64,000 nt of DNA from Monodelphis domestica (taxonomy: Eukaryota > Chordata > Mammalia > Didelphimorphia > Didelphidae): NCBI RefSeq assembly GCF_027887165.1, contig NC_077227.1, positions 349,167,207 to 349,231,206 of the forward strand, read 5' to 3'. Positions 10,528 to 21,575 of this stretch are shown here, piece after piece. Position numbers and translations under genes: made by a program. Below the pieces are notes generated by a model. It searched no databases and was not told where the DNA came from. It was given only the letters and a program-made list of their open reading frames with translations. Position 1 is the stretch's first letter. Every line of letters starts with the position of its first letter.

Positions 10528-11260
10528 CCGGGGGACCTCTGGGGGCAGGGGCCCCGGGGGCTGGGAGGCCGGCGCCGCAGCTCCCAGGAGCTGGGGAGGG
10601 AGGGAGAGAGAAAGGGAGGAGGGGGCGCTGTGTCTGCGGCAGTGCCTTCCTGCGAGCAGCCGGCGCGCAGTCTTGCGCCCTGGGGAGCGCTGTCACCCGG
10701 GGCCATGGAGGGCCCCCCCACCCCGGACCTCTCCAATCCCCACCCCCCAACGGAGTCTTCCAGCCCCCCTGGAAAGCGGGGGGGGGGCGCTGATGGTTGA
10801 GAGAAACGGGGAGGTCTTATCTGCTGTAGTCATGGCCAGAAAGCCGGGCATTAGGAAGCTTGTGCACTGCATTCTCTGGAACCCGGTGCCAGGGACCCGG
10901 GGGGTGGGGGTTGGGGTGCGGCTTGCCTTGCGCCCCTGTTTAGTCCCGGGGTAGAGCAGAACGTCTGGGGAGGCAGGGAGCGTGGAACCTCCTGGGGCGA
11001 CCCTGTCAGGCAGCAAGCAAGCAGCCAGAGGACCACTTCTAGCCCCACTTTCACGCGCTTCCCTGTCCTCTGCCTGGCTTTACTAGAAGCTGGACCGGCT
11101 CTAGACTTGAAGGGCTGCGACCACTGCCCTTAGGGTACTTGGGGTGGGCGTTTCACCTCGCGGGCCCCCTTCAGCACCTTTCTGCAGCTCAGAGTTCCCT
11201 TAAAGTTACCAGTTCTCTGCTCCAGGCTTTGGCGCCCATTCCGCTCGGCTTTCCGCGGGA

Positions 11261-11266
11261 CACGTG
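11261..11266. promoter_or_regulatory. CACGTG E-box in CpG island
   Basis: Perfect palindromic CACGTG, the preferred site of MYC/MAX, USF, TFE-family and CLOCK/BMAL1 proteins, about 740 bases into intron 1 and inside the CpG island. Function is inferred only. Confidence 0.4.
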
Positions 11267-11443
11267 GGTGTGCGAATGAGGGAAGTAGCGCAGCCCTGGG
11301 ATTTCCTTTTAAACCCGTGTCCGGGTCTGGCTGTATAGGGCGCCTCACCAACCTATGGGGTTAGTGTGTGCCTGGCTTGGGAGACGCAGTGGACACGAGT
11401 GGTGGTGGGGGAGGAGACGCCACGGCTCCTGCGGCGTGCGGCT

Positions 11444-11449
11444 CACGTG
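11444..11449. promoter_or_regulatory. Second CACGTG E-box in CpG island
   Basis: A second perfect CACGTG 183 bases after the first, flanked by CT and CTG. Two canonical E-boxes in one short CpG island are somewhat more than chance predicts, but the island's composition raises the odds. Confidence 0.4.
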
Positions 11450-11855
11450 CTGCGTGACAGCCGGGGACCTGGCACTGGGGGCAGCGTCCCCCCAAATCTT
11501 GGGGTGAGTCTACGGAAGGAGTTCGCTATTAAAAACGTGCCTGGATTTGCTGCAGCCCCCGCGTGACACGAAAGAAGGTGCCAGGAGCAGTGCATCTATC
11601 TGCTGCCTCTTGAGTCCCCCCCCTGGCCCTTTTGCTATCCACCTCCTGCCCTGGCTGCCAACGGGAAGTTTAGAGGTAGATTAAGGAGCTTTTCCTCTGT
11701 AGCAGATGACAAGGATCTTTGCTTGCGGGTACCGTCGCAGCTGGCCCAGTTCCCTGGCTTTAACTCATTCGACTGCTACAGCCGAAGGCAGGAATTTAGA
11801 ACAGGCCTCCGGGGTTAAATAAGGCAATTCTGCTGTTGTCGGTCAGTTGGATTGA

Positions 11856-11869
11856 CCCCCCCCCCCCCC
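11856..11869 (+). repeat. Poly-C tract (14 C)
   Basis: An uninterrupted run of fourteen C residues about 1.4 kb after the exon. Confidence 0.9.
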
Positions 11870-12599
11870 TTCCTACCCTTCCCCATCTCAACCCTACCGC
11901 GGCCTGTGGGGCTGGTGGGCAGAGCCCGGCGATTCTCGCCTCCGCCGGCTTCAAGTCACCCTACTGTATAAAGTGCGCCTTTGCATAACACTCTGTCCTG
12001 GGAGGTGGAGGGCAGAGGGAAGGAAGGAAGGGAAAGGTAAACTTTATTAGGAGCTGACAATCTTTTGGGAGCTGATCTTATGGTGCTGAAGTCCGGTGGG
12101 TGTGTGGAGAGGAAGTATTGAAAAAAACACTGGCTAGCCAATTTTATGATATGTAAAAGACATTTTAAAAAATAACCCCCCACCCCCGCCGTTCCCCCAG
12201 CTAAGGTTTCCCGAAGTTATCAATTCTAGCCTTCCGGCTTGTAACGGCTTCGCTGACAGCATACTGCTGTGGGGCCTTCCTCTGAAATACTGTAGAATAC
12301 AGCGGGGAGAAGATCCTTAGCATAAAGAATAAGCTACTGCAGAAGTCATTGTAGTGTGGACCTCAGAAAGACTGTAAATGGGGCCTTGGGGGTTGCTGCA
12401 GACCCCGGGAAGGATGCTCTGCTTGGCTAGCTCGGATCATTAGCAGAGCTCTTTGGGCTCTGCAGTCCGCTCTGCAGGCTGTGGCTGGCCTGCGTGCGCA
12501 GGCATTTCCTCTCCCTCCCGCACCCTCTTATCCTTGAAGGGTTAACAGTTGATGCAAAGGAGGTCCAGCTGCGTGTGACCACTGCTTTCGTTTGAGATA

Positions 12600-12725
12600 C
12601 AGTGGTCAGCGGGGAGTGCGCGTGTGGCTGGGTCTATGTGCAGGTGTATGACGCGCGCCTCTGTGCTCGCTGCCGGCCTGTCTGTGTGGGTATGTATGTC
12701 ACCGTGTGTGCGCGCACTCGTGAGG
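12600..12725 (+). repeat. GT/GC alternating purine-pyrimidine region
   Basis: Rich in GTGTG, GCGCGC and TGTGTGCGCGCAC runs, a composition that favours left-handed DNA. It is imperfect and not a plain microsatellite. Confidence 0.55.
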
Positions 12726-12796
12726 GTTGCGCAGACTGTGCAGGCTTCAGCTGTGTGCTACCTTTACCTCTGACGAAACTGCAGCGAAGGCTTGGG

Positions 12797-12822
12797 TCTG
12801 CTGCTGCTGCCGCCGCTGCTGT
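12797..12822 (+). repeat. CTG/CCG triplet tract in intron 1
   Basis: CTG triplets, then CCG triplets, then CTG again. Short and interrupted. Confidence 0.75.
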
Positions 12823-13004
12823 CACATGCTTTGCTGTTGTAGCTGGAGTCTGGAGGCGGGTTCCAAGGACCGCCCAGGACTACACTGTAAGCGATTACCC
12901 GGTCCTCTGGCTTACTGGGGAGTCACGGAGCTTTCCATGAAGCATTAGCACAGTTTCCAGCCCCAGTTCGCCAATTAAGGAGGTAAAAGTCATAGGACAT
13001 TTCT

Positions 13005-13235
13005 GTAGAACCCGGAATGTCAGGGCTGAAAGGGGCCTTAGATACCATTATAGTCCAGACTACTGTTACAGAGGAGGAAATTGCTAGCACTGGTGCACAT
13101 AGTAGACTCAATAAATGTTTGTGGAATTGCATTGATTGGAAAAGACCAGTAATTTACCCAAGGTTAACTGTCGAGTTTAGTGGAAGAATTAGAACTGGCA
13201 CTGGCTCTCCTGACTTTCCAGCCAGTGTCAAAACG
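13005..13235 (-). repeat. THER-type SINE
   Basis: AATGTCAGGGCTGAAAGGGG, then TTACAGAGGAGGAAATTGC, then a core interrupted by an L2-end-like ACTCAATAAATGTTTGTGGA at 13105-13130. Confidence 0.55.
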
Positions 13236-13544
13236 TGAGGAGACCAGTCTTCCTGGAAATCGTAAGGGGCTTCATAATTTTGGTATTTACTTGGTTATTC
13301 CTTATCTGTTTTGCAATTTTGCAAAAGATTCCTGGTAGGGGAATTCCCCCAGTGGGAAACTTAAAAAAGATAAGTGACTAAAAATGGATTAGTGAAAGTT
13401 AACCTGGGCATTTATTCCTTACTCCACTTGGTAAGACAGAAAGTGTGTAGTGATCTCTACTGGTACAACCTAGGAAATTATAGTAAATATCACAGCTTTG
13501 ATATAAAGGGGAAATGGTCGGTTCATAGATTGAGGTAGTTCTTG
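13236..13544. other. No feature recognised
   Basis: AT-rich intronic sequence without a repeat I can name. Confidence 0.4.
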
Positions 13545-13905
13545 GAGACCTGAGAACATAGAATGTCAGAGAATAAAATGGATGTCAGCACTTAGAACAT
13601 GGGGCTTTACTGCTGAAAGGGACTATAGAGCATAGAATACAGAATGTGAGAGATGGAAGGGACTTTGAAACAGAGAACACAGAATGTCAGAGTTGGAAGG
13701 GACCTTAGAATTTAGAACATAGCTGGAAGGGACCTAAAGTTATCATCTAGTCCAACTTCCTTATTTTAAGGATGGGGAAACTGAGGCACAGAGAGAGGTG
13801 TTTTGTTCAAGATCATCCAACAAATTGACAGCAGAGGAAGCACTTTTACTTGGGCTTCCAGACACCCATCTAAATGCTTTTCTCTATTCTAGTCCATTTC
13901 ATCTC
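13545..13905 (-). repeat. THER-type SINE with an expanded 3' tail
   Basis: Core and head lie at 13736-13905 (GGGGAAACTGAGGCACAGAG). The tail at 13550-13735 contains about five imperfect copies of a 38-43 base unit centred on AGAATGTCAGAGTTGGAAGG. Confidence 0.7.
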
Positions 13906-15039
13906 TTGTTCTGTCAGTGGCTTCAAGGGTGATGTATCATTAAATTGATTCTTTTTTCTTCCTTTCTTGCCATCCAAGATTTTCAATGAAAAAGACTTAA
14001 GACTGATAACATTCCTCCTCCTTTAATTATGCTTAAAGAAGGGTTCTCTGTTCTATATGGTTTTGAGCAGTGATAAGATCAGTAGTTCTGTATCCCATAG
14101 ATAGTGCTTCCCAAGCATCTCAGGCAAACAGAAAACTAGGTTTTTCTTTTTCTTTCTTTTAAAAAAAATTTCCCCATGCAATGGTTTGTAGAGAGAAGAT
14201 CAAAGATCTTTCTAACTTTGATCTCTTATGTTTGATTAGTAAGCATCTTTAACTCATTATTAAGGGCACTTGAATGGATGCCAAAAAAAAAATGACTTAC
14301 CAAAGGTCATAAGGAGAGTTAGCTGAATCTGGACTGAAATCCAGGAACTGTGACTTTAGAATTCTTTTCATTATATCACACTGTCCTTCAGACACAGGAG
14401 ATAAATATAACTTTGCATCTCAGACTCATCCATATTTCTTCTCACTGGTCATTCCTGCTCACCCCCATCATTTCTCCTCCATCTCCCATCCATCTGGCCT
14501 CACACCTTCCCTGGGGGATGTGGATGAGAAGAAGGCAATTCAGTCTCTGGATTTAAAAGGCTTTTTTTAGTGGCTAATCCTGGGTTACTACAGGCTGTCT
14601 CTCTTGTTCAAGAGACTCTTAAGTGCTTCAGGGACTCAGGCTGAAGAAGGCAGACACTGGTCTGCCAAAGGGTTTTTAAGTTTCCCTGGGAAGAACTGGT
14701 ATCTATTATGAATTGATGATCTCTGAAAATATTCTGAACTTGTTTTCTTTGCTTAGATTGTTTCTCTTGCCCACCCTTTCCCAAAGCTTAACCATTTTTT
14801 CATTTAAATTTTTTGTTATAAACAACATTAATTCATAAATATGAACATTTTACTGTACAAAGAATGAATTGTCTCTGAAACTCATGAACTTGTTATATAG
14901 AGTTTGTTTTTTTAGAGGGCATATTTGATGATTTAACATGAAACCTATACATTTCCCAATGCTCAGCTGAAATCCTAGCTCTTCAAAGAACCCCTGTTAG
15001 ACTACTCCCCCATCCTATTTTACTTACAAGATGATAATA
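13906..15039. other. Mostly unassigned; small antisense MIR piece near 14255-14400
   Basis: The MIR piece shows ACTTACCAAAGGTCATAAGG and a degraded head. The rest is AT-rich with no readable feature. Confidence 0.35.
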
Positions 15040-15490
15040 TGTAAACAGCAGTAGATCTGAAAGGACTGATATAAGTTCTGCTCCTTCACTACTTGGGCAA
15101 GTTAGCTTCTCTAGGCCTCAGTTTCTTCTTGTATGAAGGATGAAGAGTAAAGTGGGAAGGAGGGTTAGGTTTCCAATAGATAATTTAAATTTCCTTTCAA
15201 CTTAAATCCTATGATTTAGATACTTGTAGAGTATTTGTTTCATTACAGAGCACAAAGCTGGCTTCATAGTAGGTACTCAAACATTGGCTGTTTGAGTTAT
15301 GTGCCTGAGGTAGAGTTGGCATCCCAGTGATAGGCAACTCAGCCTTCTTTTTATTTTTCAGTCTATGACTTGAGAACACAAGTAGGCCAATAGTAAGATG
15401 GTGACCAATGGGCCAATAGTTTTCCTCTCTATAAAATGGCAGATGGGGATAGGACTCCAAATGTTCTTTCCAGCCTCCTTAATTTTATGG
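15040..15490 (+). repeat. Plus-strand THER/MIR pieces
   Basis: 15040-15225 has GGGCAAGTTAGCTTCTCTAG, CTCAGTTTCTTCTTG and a tail ending CAACTTAAATCCTATGATTT; 15245-15290 resembles an L2 end; 15395-15490 repeats the THER 3' portion with CTCTATAAAATGGCAGATGG. Confidence 0.5.
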
Positions 15491-15594
15491 ATTAGTCCCT
15501 GTTCTCCAGATCCATATCTAGGTTTAAGGTTTTCATGGACTAAAGGATTATGTAGCCTTGACTTAGTTCTCCTCTCCCTTCATGCCCTGCCAGT

Positions 15595-15995
15595 TAAATT
15601 CAACAATTATATATTAGAGCCTACTCTAGGTTAAGTAACACTGAGCTAGGTGCTAGGGATACAAAGACAAAAATGAGAGTCTCTGCTTTTTAAGAATTTA
15701 TATTTGATGGTAGGGGTGGGTTAGAGAGAAATAGCCTACATGCAAATGAATATAAATATAAAAATAATTTCAGGGGAGGTTCAAACTTTTATAATGGTGG
15801 TGGTGGGGTGTACCAGGTAGGGTAGGGAAATGACCTTGTCAGGTAAGACCACATTTAAGATCTGGCATTTAAGCTTTGCTTTGAAAAAAATGAGTGATTC
15901 TGGAAGATGGAGAGTTAAAACATTCCAGATATAAGATGAAGCATTGAATACGGGAAATAGTTAACAGCCTGGTTTGACTGACTGAGCTTTGAAGA
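15595..15995 (-). mobile_element. L2 3' part
   Basis: Antisense L2: GAGCTAGGTGCTAGGGATAC, then a 3' UTR and CATTCCAGATATAAG with the spacing seen in other copies here. Confidence 0.7.
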
Positions 15996-16309
15996 TTGGT
16001 AATCCTTTTGTTTTTCTCTCCCAGTATGCCTTGGCTTAATCAGCTAAGATACTAGGTTTTTTTTGTTTTTTTTTTTTTGTAGCCATCAGGGCTTTCTGGA
16101 ACTTTTTCATTACCAGCTACAAATCAGAGATGGAAGTTCCATCATCTCCTTTTCATTCTTATTGTTCTTTGGAGGGGGAAAGAGATAAAGGGATAGAGAA
16201 GATCAGACCAGAAGACAGAAGGAGGTCAGAGGGAAGGAGCTCTGGTCAAGGAAAGGAGCACCATCAATAGATGCAGCTTCTTGTGTAAAGGGCTAGAAAT
16301 GTAGTACCC

Positions 16310-16545
16310 AAAATATTATAGCTAGTAAAGGTCTCAAGAACATAGAATGTATGGACTTGGAGGTTTTAGAACCTAATGTCAGAGTAGGAATTGAAAACAA
16401 CATGATGGGGTAGAAAGAAACCTTAGCTATTACCTATTTCAAATCCTTCACTTTATAGATGGAGAAGTTGAGGTCAGAAGAAAGGAAATGACGTATCCAG
16501 AGTCATATAGCCAGTAAGTAGCAGAACTGGGTAGAATCTGACTCC
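16310..16545 (-). repeat. THER-type SINE with partly duplicated tail
   Basis: AGAACATAGAATGTATGGAC followed by TAGAACCTAATGTCAGAGTA, then TTTATAGATGGAGAAGTTGA and a degraded head. Confidence 0.55.
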
Positions 16546-17024
16546 CCAGGTGGCTGCTTATTCCACTGTCCCACCCTTTCACCTAGGGAATCAGCATTTG
16601 GGTATTCAGCTCCGTTTAGATCTATGTTCCATGGCAACCCAGCTATTGTGTTTATTTCTTGTGACTTCTTGGCAGAATACAATAATTTAGCACAGAGAGA
16701 GTGAGTGAGCTTTAGAAACACTACCCTGTGGAGACTGCCAGCAATCTGGTCCCGGAGCTGGCTTCCCAAGGTTGCTATGGCAAACAGCCCTGGCAACGTA
16801 AGGTGGCTCACCTCCCTGATTTCTGGCTGCAGGTTGCTCACAAGGAATTATGGTACCTGATCCACTGGGGTAGCTTTGGCTGAGATTGATGCTACTTACA
16901 GGGAAAAGGGCATAAGATGGGATACAGTGATTTAGTTGGCCCCTAGCAGCTACAGATTGTTCTTTGATCTTTCTTGGCCTAATTTCTTTCACTTACATCA
17001 TCATTTTCATTATTATCACCATCA
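16546..17024. other. No feature recognised
   Basis: Two overlapping 100-residue minus-strand frames exist here but resemble no protein I know and have no supporting structure. Confidence 0.4.
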
Positions 17025-17605
17025 GCACCGCCAAATATTCATTGAGCATCTATTACAAATGTGGGTACTATGTAATGAACTAGAGGAAGGGAAGGGGATA
17101 GAAGGAAGAGGGGGGAAGGGAACTGACAATGAAGTCTGAGAGCCTTCTTAGAGGGGGAAACTAGAAGTTCCATAAAGGAGAATTGAATAATTCCAGATAG
17201 TTTAATGCTATGGGCCAAGTAAAGGATACAGACTGGAAATAGAAGGAAGAAGAGACCTCTGAAAAGGTTGGGAAATAGTGGGTGATGGAGGAGGTGAAGG
17301 GGGAAATTTAGATATTCAGATAGGGTACTCCAGGCTGAGGAAATGTTTAGGACATGGCCTTTGGAGAAAACAAAATCAGTGTGCTTTGAGATGGGAGTTG
17401 TATTATGTAAGGGAATAAAGGGAGGCAAGATTGGAACCAGATTGTAGGAGAGATAGATTACCTGGGAGAATAAGTAGAAGTTTTTCTTGTAGGAAATAGT
17501 GAACCATTAATGGTTTCAAAATAGGAGGAAGTTGACATTATTGGAGAGCTGTGTATTGGGAAAGTGATTTTGGCAGCTTCGTTTAGAGAAAAGATGGATG
17601 GTGGG
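17025..17605 (-). mobile_element. L2, antisense
   Basis: 3' end near 17030, then GGGTACTCCAGGCTGAGGAA, GGAACCAGATTGTAGGAGAG and AAGTGATTTTGGCAGCTTCG, in the same order as in the other L2 copies of the window. Confidence 0.7.
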
Positions 17606-17720
17606 AGAGATCACAGGTCATAAATTTAAACCTGGAAGGTCTAAAGTTGAGGCCAAGTTTCTTGTTTTACAGATGAGAAAACTGTGACCCAAAATGTTAA
17701 TTAGGTGTATGCCCAGGTCA
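17605..17720 (-). repeat. THER-type SINE fragment
   Basis: AACCTGGAAGGTCTAAAG, then TTACAGATGAGAAAACTGTG. The head is missing. Confidence 0.45.
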
Positions 17721-17974
17721 GCATTCTATATTCATTCCTCACTAGGTAGGTATACTTCTCAGGACTTCTCCATTATGTGCTCTATTACAATCTTTGTTCT
17801 AGAAGATCTATTCAGCCCTAGAACTCCTACCTTATCAGGACCTTCTACCCCTGAAGATCCCAACCTCTGGAACATGGAGGCCTCCTCCCAGAACCTCCAT
17901 TTAAGGAGGCCACCCAGGCCAGCAATCTCTTTTATTTACTAACTAGCTCCATTCCTTTTCTGATGAATTGGAGT

Positions 17975-18215
17975 GAGCAATGGCCCTAGCAATCAGGAAG
18001 ATCCACATTCAAAGCTGGTCTCAGACACTTAATAGCTATGTGCTCTTGGGCAAGTTACTTGATCTCTGACTGCCTCAGTTTCCTCAACTGTAAAATGAGC
18101 ATAATAAAAGGCACCTACCTCTCTAGGTGGTTGTGAAGATCAATTGAGATAATATATGTAAAATGCTTAGCCACAGAATCTAGTACTTAGTAGGGCTATT
18201 TAGGATTATATATGT
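17975..18215 (+). repeat. MIR-type SINE, near full length
   Basis: GGTCTCAGACACTTAATAGC, GGGCAAGTTACTTGATCTCT, then GGTGGTTGTGAAGATCAATT and a tail with AGTACTTAGTAGGGC. Confidence 0.75.
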
Positions 18216-18274
18216 AAGATTATCTATATAAATACTACCACCTAGTTATCTAATGAGGAGACCTGCATAAAAAA

Positions 18275-18585
18275 ACCTAGGCTAGAGGTGATCAGGTGTG
18301 AATTGAATTACTATTACCAGGGAAATAAGTGGATTGGTAAGGAATGTCCATATTTTAAAGAGCCCTTGAAGTTATTTGAGTGTGAACTGATAAGGAGAAG
18401 GGAGAGATAAGAATGATTTTGCAATCTGAAGATTTAAGGGGATGGTGGTGCTACAAGTGTTGACAACTATAGAGGAATCTAGAAAGAAAGTTGTTTTGAG
18501 ATTGTTCCAAAGAAGATAGATTCTTTGTTGGAAATATAGAAGGAAATTTAAACTAAGAAGAGCTGTCTACATGGGAACTCCTTTG
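18275..18585 (-). mobile_element. L2 fragment, antisense, ORF region
   Basis: TAGGCTAGAGGTGATCAGGT followed by GGGGATGGTGGTGCTACAAG; these are the antisense of the L2 reverse-transcriptase 3' half. It may be the upstream continuation of the copy at 17025-17605, separated by later SINEs. Confidence 0.55.
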
Positions 18586-18834
18586 CTTCTCCCTTTTTAA
18601 TGTTTCCCAAATTTATATCCCCAGAATCATTCTCTTTGCTTTTCTTTTTTCTTCAGTCCCATCTCTCCTTCATCTTTCCTAATTCTTCCTTCAACCTCTT
18701 GTACCACCCCAGAACATTCTAACAGACCGTCCTCTATAGGACTAGTCTTTCTAAATTTCAAATTATAGTTAAAAAACCAAAAACATAGCTTCTGGTGATT
18801 GAAAGACATTGGGACTAAACTTTCTTCTCTTCTC

Positions 18835-18985
18835 CCCTCTTCCTACTTTCATGACTCCTCTTGCTCTTGTGTGTTGTCTACTCCCTTTCGATTGTAAGCT
18901 CTGTGAGGGCAGGAACTGTCCTTTTTAAAATAAATTTTATCTCCAGCACTTAGCACTATCCTGTTTACTGGATTGGATTTGCTAT
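18835..18985 (+). repeat. L2 3' end
   Basis: GTAAGCTCTGTGAGGGCAGG and TCCAGCACTTAGCACTATCC. Confidence 0.7.
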
Positions 18986-19394
18986 TGGTGAGCTGTACCC
19001 CTTAGATCAGGAGTCTTGGATCTCTGGAATGCAGGTGTGTCTGTGGCTCTTCTCCCCATCTCTCTACTTCATGCCAGTTACCCATGGGGGGCAATATTGC
19101 TGCTTTGGGCCTTCAGAGCCATTCCTGAAAGACTAAAGAGGGGAGGGCAGACTAGACACTAGGGAGAGGCCAGATAGGCATGTGCTTGGGGGCACAGCAC
19201 ACAATAAGGTGCATTGAAGGAAGTTTAAAAATACACCACTTGACTAGATTTATGACCTCATTGATGTGAGTGTTCTTTTCACCAGAGTAGATTATAACTC
19301 ATCCACACCTCCTCGTCTTGTGTAATTTTTGTTCATGATATTCCATAAACTCTCCTTAGAGGATCTCAGTGACCTAGAGCCTGTCCTCTAGTTC

Positions 19395-19555
19395 TTTTAA
19401 CCAGTCAATCAATAAAACAAACATTTCTTAAGTGGCTACTATGTGCCAGGTACTGTGCAAAGTGCTGAGGATATGAAAACAAAACCAGTTTATATTCCAA
19501 TAGTTATGTCAGCCAGCTAGCATTTATTAGGCACCTACTATGTTTATTAGACTCT
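19395..19555 (-). repeat. L2 3' end
   Basis: ACATTTCTTAAGTGGCTACT, ATGTGCCAGGTACTGTGC, followed by a second related stretch at 19520-19550. Confidence 0.65.
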
Positions 19556-19667
19556 TTGCTGTGTTATGTGATTTAATACTTCCCATGTTCCGTCAACTCT
19601 GAAGCTTTAGCCATCGGACAGAGACTTGGTATGAGCTCCAGCAGCTTGGAAAACTGATCCCAACTGT

Positions 19668-19866
19668 TTTTTTTTTAAAGTCCTTATCTTTTGTCTTAAA
19701 ATCCATATCAAGCATCTATTCCAAAGCAGAATTGCAGTAAGGGCTAGGCCCTGGGATTAAGTGAGTTGCCCAGGGTTACACAGAATGTCTGAATCCAGAT
19801 TTTGAACCCAGGACCTCCCATCTCTAGGCCTGGCTCTCTATCCACTGAGCCACATAACTGCCCCTC
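19668..19866 (-). mobile_element. MAR1-like SINE, full length
   Basis: T-tract at 19668, then TCCTTATCTTTTGTCTTAAA, AAGGGCTAGGCCCTGGGATT, GACCTCCCATCTCTAGGCCT, and CTGAGCCACATAACTGCCCC. Confidence 0.85.
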
Positions 19867-19879
19867 CCCAAATTGTTTA

Positions 19880-20835
19880 ATTAATGTCTATAGATACTCT
19901 ACTTTTCTTCTCTCTGATTATATAGATACCACCCCTACGATCAGACCCTCTCTCTTGGACTATTGCAGTAACCTCATTAGTCTTCCTGCCACCAATCCAT
20001 CCTCCACTCAACTGCCAAGATGAATTTTCTGAAGTGTGGTTTGGACCATGTCATTTCCTCTCACTTCCCATTTGCTCCCTACTGCCTCCAGGATCTTTTG
20101 TTTGATACTTTTTATCTCTTCTTAACTTGGCTCCTTTCTACCTTTCCAGGCTTCTTTCTCTTGGTTTCCTGTCAAGCGTTCTATGCTCCAGCTACATTGG
20201 CTTGTTTGGTGTTCCTCTGGTGTGAAACATCACTTTCTCTGGTCCTTCAACCTTGCTGTCTTCCATGTTGTTCAGTCTTGCCTGACTCTTCTTGACCTCG
20301 TTTGCAAAGATTCTGTATTGGTTTGCCATTTCCTCCTCCAGTTCATTTGAAAGATGAGGAAACTGAGGCAAACAGGGTTAAGTGACTTGTTCAGGGTTAC
20401 ACAGCTAGGAAGTGTCTGAGATAGGATTTGAACTGAAAGAGGATTCATGAAGTCTCCCAGTCTGCTGCCATATTCACTGCGCCACCTAGCTGCCCTTTTA
20501 TCTTCAATACCTGCTTACCTCCACCTCTTAATTTCCCTTACTTCCTTCAAAACTCAGCTCAACTTCCACCTTCTATAGGAGGTCTTTCACCCCCCCTCCC
20601 CCCCATTGCATCCCCACAGCTGCTAATGGTTTTCCCACCAAGGTTATCTTGCTCCTTTACAGCCTGTAAAATTCTACTGTGTATTTCATACTTTACATGT
20701 TGTCTCCAACATTAGAATGCAAGCTTCTTTAGGGCAGGGACTCTTTTGGCATTTCTTTATATTCCTGATCCTTGGCACAGTGTCTACTTGGCACATAGTA
20801 GTAAGCATGCTCCAAATGCTTGTTGACTGACTGAT
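19880..20835 (+). mobile_element. L2 LINE split by an RTE-tailed SINE
   Basis: Left part 19880-20267 (TTGGACTATTGCAGTAACCT, ACCATGTCATTTCCTCTCAC, CTACTGCCTCCAGGATC), right part 20496-20835 (AGAATGCAAGCTTCTTTAGG, TGGCACATAGTAGTAAGC). The frame across the left part reads like L2 ORF2 with stops. Confidence 0.8.
20268..20495 (-). mobile_element. RTE-tailed SINE inserted in L2
   Basis: TTGTTCAGTCTTGCCTGACT, TTTGCCATTTCCTCCTCCAG, AGGCAAACAGGGTTAAGTGA, ending CGCCACCTAGCTGCCC. Confidence 0.85.
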
Positions 20836-21004
20836 TCTTCACATCCTCTTGTTTCCTTTTCAGCTGCCTTCACTGGGAAAAAGGAAGAAGGCAGCAGGAT
20901 TGAGGTCTGTTTTATGGTTTGATCTTTTGTGGAGTACTGACACCAGAGAATTAATTGCTTAGTTGCCCCTCTTCTAGGCCTGAGCCTTTTAGTGCTTTTT
21001 AAAA

Positions 21005-21200
21005 AATTTGTATTTTTTTAGTCCTTACCCTAACTGACACAAAATGTTAATTCTAAAAAACAAGAGTGGTAAGGACTAACTGGGGGTATCACTTGCTCAG
21101 AGTAGCACCGCTGGAAGTGTCTGGAGTCACATTTAAACCCAGATTTCCTGGACTTCGTAGACCTGGCACTCTATCCCACTGAGTCAACTACCTGATCCCC
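21005..21200 (-). mobile_element. MAR1-like SINE, diverged
   Basis: AGTCCTTACCCTAACTGACA, GTGGTAAGGACTAACTGGGG, GCTGGAAGTGTCTGGAGTCA. Confidence 0.7.
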
Positions 21201-21449
21201 CACCCACCGCCCTTTAAAAAATTTTTTTGTAAGTACTTACTCAAGCTGGTCTTTCTTTGGGCCTGCAACCAAGATGAAAGCTTTACAGTCAGAGTTGTAA
21301 CTTTCATGGGCATGGACAGAACTTTCAGAATTTTTAAAAATGTGTATATTTTTAGTGACAAAAAAATCATATCATGTAGGGATTTATTTTGTGACAAACT
21401 GACAATGTAGGTGGGTATCCGGAGAGAGATAAAAAACAAACAAACAAAA

Positions 21450-21575
21450 AACCTTTACCCACCCCTGTCTTAGAATCAATACTGTCTATCAGTTCCAGGA
21501 CCGAAGAGTTGGGTAAGGCTGGGTAACTGGGTTAAGCAACTGGTCACCCAGTTTGCACTAGTTGCCATGCAGATC
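21450..21575 (-). mobile_element. MAR1-like SINE 3' fragment
   Basis: CTGTCTTAGAATCAATACTG and AACTGGGTTAAGCAACTGG. The head is absent. Confidence 0.65.

Larger units (their letters stand above)
10030..11560 (+). promoter_or_regulatory. PPARGC1B: CpG island with TATA-less PPARGC1B promoter and 5' UTR
   Basis: From about 10050 the sequence turns abruptly from AT-rich repeats to very GC- and CpG-rich DNA, peaking between 10200 and 10700 and fading by about 11560. No TATA box is visible upstream of the start codon. This is the usual architecture of a broad CpG-island promoter. The transcription start cannot be placed from sequence alone; the 5' UTR must lie within roughly 10050-10443. Confidence 0.85.
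11560..13004 (+). other. Single-copy 5' part of intron 1, no repeat family recognised
   Basis: GC-rich to mixed sequence with no recognised transposon. It is the region in which the human intron carries the miR-378a hairpin (about 2.5 kb from the start site, from memory); no matching hairpin is seen. A pyrimidine-rich CTCTGTAGCAG near 11695-11705 resembles a splice acceptor, but no coding exon follows. Confidence 0.5.

Noticed and set aside
10522..10800. Extension of the exon 1 frame to 10800
   Set aside because: It runs through a consensus splice donor into GC-rich intron and does not match the known continuation of PGC-1 beta.
11690..11720. Pyrimidine tract and TAG resembling a splice acceptor
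   Set aside because: No coding potential matching PGC-1 beta exon 2 follows, and no donor pairs with it convincingly.
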